Positions 35,731 to 48,371 of a stretch of DNA of 64,000 nucleotides are shown here, piece by piece. The position numbers and the translations under genes were made by a program. Source of the stretch: Hydractinia symbiolongicarpus (lineage: Eukaryota > Cnidaria > Hydrozoa > Anthoathecata > Hydractiniidae); the NCBI RefSeq assembly GCF_029227915.1, contig NC_079875.1, positions 14,691,001 to 14,755,000 of the forward strand, written 5' to 3'. The stretch's first letter is position 1, and each line of letters begins with the position of its first letter. Below the pieces are notes generated by a model. That model saw only the letters and a list, made by a program, of their open reading frames with translations. It ran no database searches and was not told the DNA's origin.

Positions 35731-38727
35731 CTAAAGCAAATAAAACAGCTATTTATATACCTTTCATAATGGATTCGAAAAATGTTTAAGAGGCCCTAAT
35801 TTTATCATATGCCTAGAATTACCAGCATAATGTATAAAATCTGACTCTCAATTTCAGTACTTTCAGTGTGGAGGTCATTTCAGGCACCGTATAAGTACTG
35901 AATGTGTTAACTTTTGCCAGTTTGTCAGTATTATTGCACGTAAAGGAAACACCATACATACATCAATACAGAACAACACAAAAATATTCTTTCATAAACA
36001 TTTTCACTGCTGGGTTTATTTGTTTAGACTTAAGTAAGAAACAAATATTTAAAAGTATTACTAATTTTATAGAAAATATTTATACATAAGAAACAAGTTG
36101 GAACTTCCCTCTTAATAAATGGTAATAAAAAATGCAAAAAATACGATCTGAGATTAAGTTTATAATTTATGCGATATTGGTACTTGTCTATTATATCCTT
36201 AATTTGAAGTGTGTTTTATTAAATTGTCTGCTCAAGTTTTAAATGGATGACTGACTGATGTTTTAGCTTATAATATCAATAAAGGAATTCAATCTAAGGT
36301 ATAAAGACGGCTAAGTTTCAGGAGTTGTTTAAATCTAAATACTTCGTAAAGTATAAATTACCGCCCGAATACTTCTTGAATCAAGAAATTAGGGCGAATG
36401 CTTGACACAGTTTTATGAATTGGATAAAAAATATAAAATTGTTTTAAAAAAACGTGCGGTGCATTATATAAATAATTTACTGGTGTTTAATTCACACAAA
36501 CTTCAATCAGTGTTCTTCTTTAAATTATGTATAGTTGTTATGGTAGCATAGTAAAAAACAAAATCATAAAATAGAGCACTAGTCATATAAATTTTCCACA
36601 ACTTATGTAAAAAAAATGCTAATAATTACCAGTTCCCTGTTGTACGAAATTTGACCTAACAGTCCATCCTTTGTCAGGAAAAAATTATAAAAACAAAAGA
36701 ATAATTAAGATATTTTTCTTTTTCCTCTCTGATCTGATCCAATCCGAATTGATATTGAGTGGAAATACAGCTTTTAAAAACGTGTGAGCTTTCTATTTTA
36801 AAAACCTGAAACTTAACATGCACAAGTTAATTAAGCTTGTAAGGATTAAGTTTTGGAGGTAGAATAATTGCAGGGACCTATACAAAAGTGTTAGTTAGTT
36901 AACAAGTGGAGGATGCTTAACTTCTACACTATACAATGGCCAAAGAACTCATTTTCAAAGGGTCACAATGTATAAGATAATGTTAGACTTCTAATACAAA
37001 GTATAATAGTTATTTAACAAATTTAAAGATATACAGATTTAATCAAACTGCATATCAAATTGGGACATTCGTATTCCAACTCAACCAATGTATAGATATT
37101 ACAAACATGCATTGATTGGAATTACTTTATTGTTGTTCTTGTTGCCAAAATGACACTCAAGTAATGGGTCTCTTTGAAAAACGACAGAAAAGTGAATTTC
37201 CTCCACTTGTCTCGTAAAATCTGACACCTAGTTCAGTCTGTGAGTTGAGAACTAAAACGGTCTAGATCAGATTAAATGTTTGCTGACAAGTAATTCACAT
37301 CCACCAATAACATCTCACCACTTGTTTAGATTTTTATTTTATTTAGATGTTTAGATACATATATTTCAGAACTATATTCACTTCAATATCAGCTCAAAAA
37401 CTTCATATATAAATAGTACAAATATAGTACAACAGCTATTCATGGAGCTAAAATTTGCAGTTGCTATAGGTTGATGGCTGGTTGGATAAAGTTAAAGCAA
37501 TATCTTCAGTTCACTTTTGTTTCTACACTTCAATATCTGGCCTTAGTTAGCCAGATCATTGTGTACCCAGAGTCATGGCTCTCATTGCCAGTTGTTTCTG
37601 TTTACTAGTTAATTTGAACTCCAGATTAAATTGAGCTACTTTATCTGCTAGACAATAAACAATAATTCCCCTACCTAGCTACTCATTGTATATAGATCTT
37701 CTTTAGTAGTTTACTTTAATTTTTTATGACTACATTCCATGCAACTGGCTTGGTTAATAACATTATGCTGGTTTAATGGCATTCCTCTTCACAAGACAAC
37801 CTTGATCTATATAAGGATTTGAATTTTCTTCACCTGTAAACCTGTCCAATTACTGTAGCCGCACATTTTTGGGGGGGTGGTTCAGTTTTAGTTCAGTGAA
37901 TTAAAAGGTATTTGGCAAATGGTGGAAGAAAGCCATACGAGAAGTTGGTGCAGAGTTGCGACACTTTATGATGAGAAAAGTTAATGTGAGACTCATATCA
38001 TTTCATAGGATATGTTTGATATTATGATCGTGACCATGATATTATGATAGTAATAAAATGCAATGTGAGATAGTTGGTGTGAAACTTTTTTATATCTTGG
38101 AGCTTCTCGCATATCCATTTCTCTCAGGCTTTGATTTAGTTCTGACGCTAATTCTAGAGCCCTCCTTTTTCGAATCAGAGCCCTTAAATACCCTATTCTA
38201 TAAATTTTGAACATCCTGTCTTCTTTTTTTTAATGAACATAAAATACAATGGTGCTGTGTATAGGTGATGAAACGCAAATATATCTACTATATAGCTATA
38301 TAAAAAATTATTTTTGTATGAAAATCAGTTTTAAAATATAAACTATAAATTTTGTAAAAAAATATATTTAGATACAACTAAAATAACAATTTTCTCCTTT
38401 TTTTCAGTGTAATTGCAGTTGGCTTGTTGGCTAGCTGCAATGTTTTTCAATGTTCCTTTTTTGAATTTTGGAATTGAGGTTTAATGATTTCATTATCCAT
38501 TTAGTATTCACTTGTTATGACAAGAACCATAAGAAAAATCAATATTTCAGTTGCTCCTCCCCTCTCTCTCTACATTTAGTTTTGTCCTTAAATTTTGTAG
38601 CTATAATGATCTGGCTCAAATAACACAAACAGTGGTTTTCTTCTGGTTTCATTGACAACATTAAAAGACCAGATTGGTTTCATGTGTTTTTTTGTCAAGT
38701 AATTTTGTAGTTCAGACCTACATATTG
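35731..38727. other. Stretch upstream of SAXO, no exon located
   Basis: The missing first SAXO exon should lie in this direction on the minus strand; I looked for a short Cys-rich exon ending at a GT donor and found none convincing. A 73-codon minus-strand frame at 37993-38214 contains a helical, charged patch (RKRRALELASELNQSLREMD) that might be an exon or a transposon fragment but has no other support. Confidence 0.35.
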
Positions 38728-39015
38728 GTGAGTAGCTTTGTGGTTGTGCAGGAGATAGGGTTTAATCGCCCTTTGGCTACAATTTAATATGGTCGAGATA
38801 ATGTTACTACAGCCCTGGGTTAAACAAAGCCATGTGGGGGGGGGGGGGATTTTGGGGATGGTGTATACTGTGTATAGGCCGTTTCTGGAAGTTAAAATGA
38901 GGATAAAACACTCTGACTACCCATCTAAGCCATAGCCCTTCCTGAAAAATATAGATAGGATATATCCCCTATGTTTTGAGGCTAGCCATGTAAAATATGC
39001 ACGTCTATCTACATG
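38728..39015 (+). mobile_element. SINE-like dispersed repeat, family 2, fuller copy
   Basis: The start GTAGCTTTGTGGTTGTGCAG looks like a pol III A box, and GGGTTTAATCGCCC about 15 bases later like a weakened B box, suggesting a tRNA-derived head. The body (CCATCTAAGCCATAG, GAGGCTAGCCATGTA, CTATCTA) is shared with 24297-24520. A G-only run of 12 at about 38836-38848 interrupts it. Confidence 0.55.
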
Positions 39016-39726
39016 AAGTAGCTCAGAGGGCTGCAGTTCAGCATCTCTCTAGGAAGTAAGTAGGAAAGTAGTATGAAGAAAACTTACCCACAACGACATA
39101 TTTGACATATGCACTTCATAACGTCACTTTAGTTGCGTTAGTTCTATCCTTTTAAGTTGGTAAAACTAAACAAATCGACAATTATTAAGAAAATTGAATA
39201 AACGTTACTGTGGAAATTGTAAACAAAATCTGCATGGCTAACTTGCCTCGTTACGCCAGATATCTTTGTGCAATAAACTCATGGTGCTGAGGATTTTAGT
39301 GAGACACGTTGGAATGTTTTGAAAATGCCTTACTTAGCCATGTTTTTAATTGAAATTTGTAACTGGTGCGCCTGCGGATAGACGAGTGATGGATTTGGCA
39401 TTTGACAATCGTTTCTGTTGTTGTAGTGTTGTCTGTATGAACCACAAAAGATCTCAGAAGTCCATTAAAATTGTGGTTTAAGTGTTTTTTAACTTCTATT
39501 TGACTCTGTTTTTACATTTTTAGCAGTCTGCTGTGGAAACCCTGTTAGCAAATGAGCTAGCTACCTTGAGAAAATTAATTCTCACAATTATATTGCCCCT
39601 TCACAAACACAGAGACTCGCCATCTGAGATCTGGAGTAATTTTTCCCACCTTAACCAGTGGCTGATCCAGAAAGTTATTTTGACACCAATAGTCAGCCCA
39701 AAAAAATTAGTGTCTTTGTGAGGGGT

Positions 39727-40214
39727 CTCTAGAACACGAGGGTGCCGATAAGCCGCATACGCCGTAAAAAGTTCGGGCGTTTTCGGGTGAGTTCGGTGTT
39801 TTAAAAAAAATTCAGGTATTTGCCCGAAAAAACCTGCATAGTCCCGAACAATGCCTAAAAAAAAAAGATTCATCATAAATGACTCTCGAAGAATTATTTA
39901 AAAAAGTATAAAAATTAAAATGAACTAACTTTATGGTAGCTAAGTTCTTAAAAGAACTGTTTTTTATGGTTTTTGATAAGATTTACTTGATAAATAACTT
40001 ATATATAAACTTTATTACCTCCTTTCTCTTCAAGCGCGTTCTTTCAACTGTGTCGTCGCCATCTTTATGTTACAAGGTGTTGCATTTCATGAATGTTCCG
40101 GGCGTGGTCGGGAAAGTGCGGGCGGTTTCGGCGGACAACCGTCAATTTAATTCGAAAATTCACCCGAACTCACCCTTATATATGCGGACGTTTGCGGCTT
40201 ATTGGCACCTTCTT
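39727..40214. mobile_element. Palindromic TIR element, tandem copy 1
   Basis: Left end AGGGTGCCGATAAGCCGCAT and right end GCGGCTTATTGGCACCTTCT are inverted repeats, with GTTCGGGCGTTTTCGGG-type repeats just inside. TCTAGA-like sequence borders both ends. The middle (AAGTTCTTAAAAGAACTGTT, then an A+T-rich part) is shared with copy 2. No coding capacity was seen. Confidence 0.75.
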
Positions 40215-40690
40215 TCTAGAACGAGGGTGCCGATGAGCCGCATACGCCGTAAAAAATACGGGCGTTTTCGGGCGAGTTCGCGTTTTAAAAAAATAAAGTA
40301 TTCGCCTGATAAAACCCGCATAGGCCCGAACAATGCCCGAGAAAAAAAAAACAGACACTAATATGATTCAAAAAAACTATAAAAATTAAAATAAACTTAC
40401 TATGTGGTAGCAAAGTTCTTAAAAGAACTGTTTTTGATGGTTTTTGGTAAAGTTTACTTTATGAATAACTTATATATAAACTTTATTAACTCCTTTCTCT
40501 TCAAGTGCCTTCTTTCCAACTATCGTCCGCATGGTTTGCTACAAGAAATTGCATTTCAGAAATGTTCCGGGCGAGTTCGGGAAAGTGCGGGTGGTTTCGG
40601 GGGTCAACCGCTAATTTTATTTGAAAAGTCGCCCAAACTCGCCCGTATATATGCGGGCGTTTGTGGCTTATTGGCACCCTCTTTCTCTAG
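40215..40690. mobile_element. Palindromic TIR element, tandem copy 2
   Basis: This has the same design as the preceding unit, starting AGGGTGCCGATGAGCCGCAT at about 40224 and ending TTATTGGCACCCT at about 40681. The two copies run in the same direction with a period of about 485 bases and differ by scattered substitutions, so they are not a very recent duplication. A TCTAGA-like string lies at the junction. Confidence 0.75.
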
Positions 40691-40714
40691 ATTGGGCCAC
40701 CGTCGAAAATATGT

Positions 40715-41148
40715 TTGGTTAGCGTCATTTCTAATTACAAAAGTGAGTCGGTCGGTCAGATGGATAAAAATTTTTCCCAAAAAATTACAAAAATACTATA
40801 TTTCCCAGCCATATTTTGTTATTCGTTTCAAATGTACGCCAGCTGTTTTTTAAGCCTCCGTTATAAGTTCGATTTTTGTCAGTCAATGTTTTTCCCATGG
40901 TTTTCGCTTGTATTGCCATATAAAATGCGAAGCAGGAAAATATAGCACTGAGTAGCGCAGCACAGTTCCCTATCGAAATAACATTCGGATGTAACAACCG
41001 TAATTCGGAGGACTACTGAAAAGGTAAATGGTGGATTTTGCTTGTCGAAGATTGTTTGTGGATTGTTTGGTTTATTTTTTACAAATTTACCGACTCCCTG
41101 ACTCAACTTTCACCTTTCAAAGTGAGTCGGTCGGGTGATGCTAACCAA
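40715..41148. mobile_element. Possible 434-bp TIR element with GAGTCGGTCGG motifs
   Basis: TTGGTTAGCGTCA at the left matches the inverted complement of TGATGCTAACCAA at the right. AGTGAGTCGGTCGG occurs near both ends in the same orientation, and GACTCAACTTT near the right end. The inverted repeat is short, so this is a tentative element. Confidence 0.45.
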
Positions 41149-41470
41149 TTATATTTCTCGTAGAAAATTGGTAGAGAAGAACTAATTTCAGAAACAACTT
41201 CTATTATTTACAGGACTGGAATGTTCAATAATAATAATTTTTACTGTTTTTGGCATTTCACTTCTTTTTAACATTTTTTCAGCCAATAACAGAGGGTGGG
41301 GAGAGGGGTCAAATATCAACTGACTATATATATATGCCAATAAAAAGGACAAAAATCATTTGTCAAGGGGCCCTCAAAATTATTTTTTAGCATGCTAAAA
41401 AATATATATAATTATAGCATTAAATTTTAAACACAACTTTCATAATCCAGTAATGCAAGAATTTGTGTAA

Positions 41471-44454
41471 ATGGAGGAACCTCTGGATGATCTCAAAAGG
41501 CAAATCACTACCCTAACAGAAATTGGCCATAAAACATTGGCGAATGGTTCCCCAGATGAAGCAAGCGAAATATTTCGACATGTTTGTAATTTAGCTGAGC
41601 AAACAAAAGATGACTTTATGAGACGAGGTTGTTATTTCAATCTTGGGGCATGTTATGTAGCTTGCCAGCAATCAAAGTTGGGACTAAAATACCTTGAACA
41701 GGCCATTCCACCTGACGGTGTGGATGATGGAATAGAGAATTATGCGGACCTGTGGTATAACATTGGCATTGCTAATCATGCTCTTGGAAATATAGACAAA
41801 GCTATTGTTGGATACGAAAAAGCACAGATCTCCTACCATGAGCTCTCTGCAAAACGTTTGGAAGGAGGATGTCTGTGTAAACTGGCAGTGTGTTATCATT
41901 TAAAATATCGCTTGAAAGACACATACGACATGTACGTTAAATCTCAGGAAATATACAATGAACTTGGTGATAAAAACAGCCAGGCCTTAAGTTTAGTAAG
42001 TGCAACAGGCGTGTTGTCTGAGATTGGTGACATTGACGGCTGTGCCAAATTGTTGGATCAACTCTTAGATGTGTGTCAAGAAATCGAGGACAAGCATTTA
42101 CAAGGTATACTGACTTTATAAAATTATCTATATTTTTAATTTTGTTAAAAACAATGTTTAAAGCTAGCCTTTTACTCAAAAATATATATACTTTAATAGA
42201 TAAATAGATATACTTTTACTGGTAATGTCTTAAAATTGATAACAATCTGGACGATAGATATAAAATATTACCGCTCTTGATGAAACAGGTTAGCATTTTA
42301 CGGTAACCAGTTTTTGTTAAGAACGAAGCATATTATCCGGGTTTGAGACTTTGTTGCTAAATTTTACAAACTTATAACTTGGGCAGTTGCTTTAACTTTC
42401 AGCCAAATTTCAAACCTACAAACTGTTTAAGAATACGACAAAGAGTTATTTCCTGAACCATATCAATATGTAACTTGCCTTCCATCAATCTTTTTGTTTT
42501 CTTCAAAAAAAGGCCTTATTTGAAAATATTTCTGGGGGCATTTAATGGGGCAATCAATGACTTATTAACCCTAAATGCGGGTCTATACGAATATATATAG
42601 TACCTCTGTCTCGCAAGGACCACACTGTGTTCAGTCCAACACCAACAACATTGTCATATCAATTTTATTTTTTCTCTTCTTTTTTTTTTTTATTTGTTTG
42701 TATTTATTTACACTTACCGTGCTATTTGTTTACTTTTATTACTTACTCCCTATTTTCTTTTAGCAAAGATCTACCATGATATTGGCTTATTATATATTTC
42801 TGAAAAACTTTACGAGTCAGCAGCAGAGTGTTTCGAGCAAGCCTTAAAATGTTTGGAACAAGCTCTCGTCATAGACAAATCCCTAAAAGCTACGATTATG
42901 CAAAATATCGGTGCCACTTGTAATTACTTGATGCTTTATGATCGCGCCATCACCTTTCATCAATTTGCGGCTGATCTCTACGGTGAGTACCTTAGGGGAA
43001 TTATTTTTTGCGGATTTCGCGAATCGACACGTAATTTGCAAAATTTGATCGCAGTTATAAAATGTGTTTTTGGCTAATTCGCGAAAATACATTATCGTGA
43101 ACAGCTTTATTGTTTAAAATTAATCTTCGTTAAAACCTACCTATAAGATAAATGTCAAGTATTTAGAAATTCTTAGTTAGCTATAACTCAACATTTTTAA
43201 ACGATGTATTAACGAAATTAATTTCCCGCAAAATATTTTCATTTTTACTAATTAATACACCTTTCCCAAATTAGTTTTCTTTGATGGTGAAATCTTTAGA
43301 TTCATACAACAAACAAACAACCTGTTACAACAGGTTTTTTAATTTAATTTTAATTTTTCTAATTTAACTCTGCTTAAAACCGAGGCTTATTAGTGGAAGC
43401 AGGAAATTAAGAACATTTTGACCGTAATATTAATACCACCAAAGCAGCATTTTCACACAAAATTTTACACACAACAATCCAATGATGTTAAGTATGATCC
43501 TAAAATCAAAACATCAAAATTCTAAAATTTTAAAAAACATGTAATTCGGGAAACGTGTATTGAAATAAATAAATAAATGTCGCGAATGGCGCACATTGCG
43601 AAAACTTCATACATTAAGGTATATTCTGCCGCTTTATTTTAGGTGAGGTTGGTGACAGGAAAGCTCAAACACAAGTGTTTTGCAATTTAGCCTTCGCACA
43701 AACGAAAAAAGAAAGTTACAATGAAGCTATCGCTTCATTTCAACATGCCGTGCAAGCAGCAAAAGATTGCGGAGACAAAGAGTCGCAGTGTCTAGCTACG
43801 GAAGGATTAGCTGCGATTTATTTTCGCCAGAAAAACTACGAGAGAGCGATTTCGTTTTACAAGGATTCCTTAAGTTTATTGTCGTTGTCAAAAGAAAAAG
43901 ACTCAAAACATGCTGATCGAATCGTCGATAAACTTGCCGATGCATTACAATCAAGTTTACGTGATGAAGTGGAAAGCAGAGAGCGGCGTATTGATTCACC
44001 TGTCAAACACAAGGTTGTAATAAAACAGAGTCGTCCGAGAATTTCTCGAGAACACACACAGTATTCTTTGATTGCGAAAGGTTTAGAAGAAATTAGTTCC
44101 GTAGAAGACTCTTCCGAACAGGATAGCAACGAAAGTTTAGACGAAACGGAGAGTAACCCAGACGAGGAGAGCACGTATATAATCCAGAACGACGAGAAAC
44201 AAAATAGATATATTAACGAAGAGTACTTGGAAGAAAATATCCATCAACAGAATGGAGTGCATTTTAGTACGAAAAGTGCTCTTAATCGTCATACCCACGA
44301 ACAACCAAAGGACTACGAAAACGACGACGTTCCACGGGCTGATAAAGAATATTATTTAGCAGTAGTCGCGCAAAAGCAGGCTGAAAGACAAAAAGAAGCC
44401 TCTGCTAAAGTTGATCATCCAAAGGAGCCGTCAAAAATGTGCTGTGTAATGTAA
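41471..44454 (+). CDS. TPR protein similar to TTC24, with C-terminal CaaX box
   Basis: Three exons, 41471-42104, 42764-42982 and 43643-44454, have GT-AG borders and matching phase 1 joins (HLQ-A-KIYHDIG and DLY-G-EVGDRK). They encode about 554 residues. Residues 10 to about 370 form consecutive tetratricopeptide repeats of the long LGN/TTC24 style, for example CYFNLGACYVACQQSKLGL, DLWYNIGIANHALGNIDKA, AKIYHDIGLLYISEKLYESA and CLATEGLAAIYFRQKNYERA. The last 180 residues are charged, acidic and probably disordered. The protein ends KMCCVM; CCVM fits a CaaX farnesylation motif, suggesting membrane attachment. Apparent starts at 42694 and 43675 are non-ATG artefacts of exon-internal frames. TPR arrays bind protein partners; no partner can be named. 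The TTC24 comparison is from memory. Confidence 0.85.
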
Positions 44455-44474
44455 AAAACCCTATTCATTTTTGG

Positions 44475-44480
44475 AATAAA
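44475..44480 (+). terminator. AATAAA polyadenylation signal of the TPR gene
   Basis: A canonical AATAAA lies 21 bases after the stop codon, implying a very short 3' UTR if it is used. Confidence 0.55.
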
Positions 44481-47400
44481 GAACCACATTGTGGAAGGTG
44501 ATAAACGGGCTGTTGGGAGGTTAGGGTTGTTATATTTTTCAAGCCCCTTTACATCAATTAATATACTAAACATATACAATATCCATAGTTGAATATACGG
44601 AGTGTGTGAATGAGTATGTCATTCTTTAAAAGCATATACACGCGTTTTCTGGATGTGATGGTGGTCACACGATCTTTTTACGGAGATGCCACCTGTTTAG
44701 AGAAATCAGGGAATTTGAAATTCGATCAGGGAGAATGAGTGGGCGAAGAAGGATTTAATAATGGAGTTTTTGTATTTTTTACTTTTTAATTTCGATGTTT
44801 TATGCATTATAGCTATATTTTTCTGCTTTAGTTAGTAAATAATTTTGAATGTCAATACGGCAAGCAAAATTTAACACACATATATACAGCTTTTCTGGGT
44901 TTTCATGCGAAATTTTTATTCAAATTTTAATCATGGCAAAATTAACAAAAATCAACAAAATCAACAAAAATCAACCAAAAAAAATCATGGAATTATTTTT
45001 CTGACTAACGATGGCAACCCTATCTTAAGCAGGAGTTCTCGTACTATATTTTGTATTATATATGTCCTCCTAAAAAACTTGGTAGCAACGTCCTTCACGT
45101 GTGCATCCTGTCTTTCGTCATATTGGCAATAAACTCTTTCAAAAATTTTAATGCAATCTACATGTTGTAAATAAAAAATATGCACCTATCATTGTTTAAG
45201 TGGTTATGAAAAAGAAGCCGGTATTGACTGGTTCACAGAACTGGATATTTTAAAGACACACGCACACACCAAATTCGGGAAGAGTTTGGAATTCAGCCCT
45301 ACGAGTTTAGACACCAGCAGACAGACGGTTTTGTAAGTGTACGCCAACCTTTTTATGCGGAAGTGGTAATGTGGTGTATTTCAGGTAAATTTACATTGTG
45401 TCACAAACAGGGAAAAGGGAAAGGTGACAGATTTTTACTCAAGTATAGTGTTTTAAGATTTAAAAGATGGTTAAATCTTTCCTTGACTTGTTTTTATGTG
45501 TCTATATGAAGTTAACAAAAAGCAGAATGTTAATCTTTTCTATATATTTCCCTTTTTCTCGACAAGATCGGAAAGCAATTTTGTGACAGTGTATTTGATA
45601 CTTTTATCTGCTTTCTTTTTTATATATAAATTATTATTTATTTGAAGTTGGTTAACTTGGTGTAATATAACGAGTATATATTTTTAGTATGTGATAATAA
45701 TAATAACTCCGGGATGTGTTTTTTTTGTCTGATCTACCTTGTCAGGGACTTTCTTTTCTTTCCTCTATTTCTCGACAGAAAATCACTGAAAGTTTTAGAG
45801 GTGCCTGTCACAGTCCATCTATGATCATCTCTTACAGTGACAAAACAAAATAACCATTCCAACGGGGCTGTTTTGCACCTACAGGGGTGCGGGTGAGACA
45901 CCTTTTAAGTCACAAAAACTGGGTACCTCAGGAGAACCAAACCGAGCACCCGTAGTGGGCAAAACGCATTAGTACCCAATACCCAATCAACGCTTGCAAA
46001 ATGTGCTGCAAAATTTGACCGCCCTAAGACGTTTTCATAGGTGGACTGAACACGCAGCACCCTTAATAGGTTCTATATAGCGCCAGAAGATATGGTTCCT
46101 GAATTGAAGAAATTACAGTGAATATTTTTGAACTCCTGATATATTTCATGCAAGAAGTACTAAAATATGTACATCATCTTTTAGTGGAATTAAAACATAG
46201 TGGAAGTAAAATATATAGCGTTCTCTCATAAAAATATATATACAATTTTTTTTTTCGAGAGATAATATCAACATGTATAAATACTTCTACACATTTCAAA
46301 TATCTTTATCACATATACCCGGATGACGTTTCGGAAGTATTGCAAATATTTTAAAACTTTATTTTCTCACAAAAATAAATAAAATATGTACAATTTCTTT
46401 CTTCATGCGGCCCAAAAATAGTAAGCACGTTATATTTCAAAAAACATTTCATGTTTTGAATAAAAACGATCGTATTACCACATCGATATTTTTTTGGCGA
46501 TTTTGTATAACTACGAAGCGTCGTAATTGAGGGGGGTGGTTTCTCCGTGGATTTTTTTAACGATGGGAAAATTGTTTTTTAGCACCCCTAAAACTTTGAA
46601 GTAGATAGATTTATCCAAATTCAATCTGTATGAGATCTAATGAAAAGGTAAATCTAGCATTATTTTTTTAAAATGATACTACATATTTGACTTCTGGTGG
46701 TTACTTTTCCATTGCTATGCGAAGAAAGGAATGGTTTTCATTAGATATTTTAGAGATGAAAGAAATACTCAACTAGCCGCATAAATTTGTGACTAAAAAA
46801 ACGCCGACCTCATTCGGTGACGAAAACTTTCGGTTCATTGAGAAACCCTTAAAGAAAAACCGTTTCTTTGGGAGTCAAGTGATAAGATCTTCTCCATGGC
46901 CATGTGTTTCACACCGCCAGCAAAAATAAAGAGACGAGGCGCTAGGAACATGGTTAAGATCTTCCCGACAGGGCGTTTTGTACCAATTCGTCCTTCACAG
47001 ACGCAGACCTTTAGAAACAAAATAAACATCACTGCCCAACTCCCCCGATTTTTATTTGCACCTAAGAATAACACAAAACTATCAAAATTACATATAAAAA
47101 GATTAACATGCACATAGTTAGCCGTCATCATAAAAAGAGCTGTCAAACAGAAATTATTGCTAATTAAAAATGCAAGTACAAATGTATGAACGTTAGATAA
47201 CATGGAATTATGTTTTTCTTTTGTAAGAAATCAAGCAAACGGTCGAAAGGTAAAAGTTTTTAAATTCTAAGGTCGTTTTACTAGAAAAAGTTTCTTAATT
47301 TTAAGATGTCTATAAAACAGGTATATTTAATCAAAAAAACATAATTTTAACACAACAAAGAGACTTTCATTGATATTTTTTGCCTTTTATTTTTCATCTA

Positions 47401-48190
47401 AAATGATTTTTGTTTCGTTGAAATCGCCAACTTTTAAGTTGTCTTCTCATGGTTCAATTGATGGGAGACGTGTTTCTTACTTAAAAATTTTACATTTTTA
47501 AAACTAGCAGAAGATTTATATATATTGAAAGCCAACTACTCAGTTCTTCATAAAGTGGTTTCTTTAGATAAAGAAAACAAAAAAGTGTAGCTACATCGGC
47601 TTATTTTAGAAGACAATCTTCTCGTAATAATTGCTTAACACAATTTTAAATTTGTTTTGCAGATGAGATGTTATCCGTCTCATCATTTAAAAGGATGTTT
47701 AAATGATGAATGTTTTATTCGATGTGATTGTTTCTTGAAAATCTAGTTGGATATTTATTTTTTAAACAGCTTGGTGAATATGTTAAACTTTCAACCTTAC
47801 ACATGATAATATGATGACTTAAAATATGTTTAGTTGACATACACTAAGAAGTACACCGTTTTAGGGGTTAAAATTTCGTGACTTTTTAATGACCTTTAAG
47901 ATAGTTAAAGCTTTTTGAATATCATGTCACACCTGTTGCCATGGGAACTCTTGGATTAACAATTCAAAAATCAAATTTTCCCTTTTCTTGTGCGTTTTTA
48001 AGTAATTTTAGGCATCAAATTGTGTTTTTATTTCAATGTTTTTGTTTTACCCCTTTTAACTTTTCCCAGGCTCAGAAAATACATGACATCATTTTTTACT
48101 GGATGACATCATCCCAAATTTTTTTTATCCCAGTCCTCCAAAATATTCCTCCCTCACCAGCTTTTTTTTAGCCCAAAAGGGTTTAATTTA
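44481..48190. other. Gene-poor stretch
   Basis: No credible exon was found. The 122-codon minus-strand frame at 46835-47203 has no domain and no splice context. Confidence 0.4.
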
Positions 48191-48371
48191 CCTTTAAGGA
48201 ACGAAATTTTCGCGGGAATTTAATGTCGCAAATCAAAAAGTTGAATTTTCGCGAAAAATTAATTTAGCGAATTGCCAAAATTCAAATTTTTTGGAAAAAA
48301 TTAATTTGCGCGATCTTGAAGAAATCAAAATTTTGAGTAAACTTATTTTAGAATTTTATCATAATAATCAA

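Noticed and set aside
37993..38214. Missing first exon of SAXO or a separate small gene
   Set aside because: The peptide has no Cys-rich SAXO signature and no matching donor; left unassigned.
46835..47203. 122-codon minus-strand frame
   Set aside because: No domain, hydrophobic low-complexity start, no splice context, and isolated in repeat-rich sequence.
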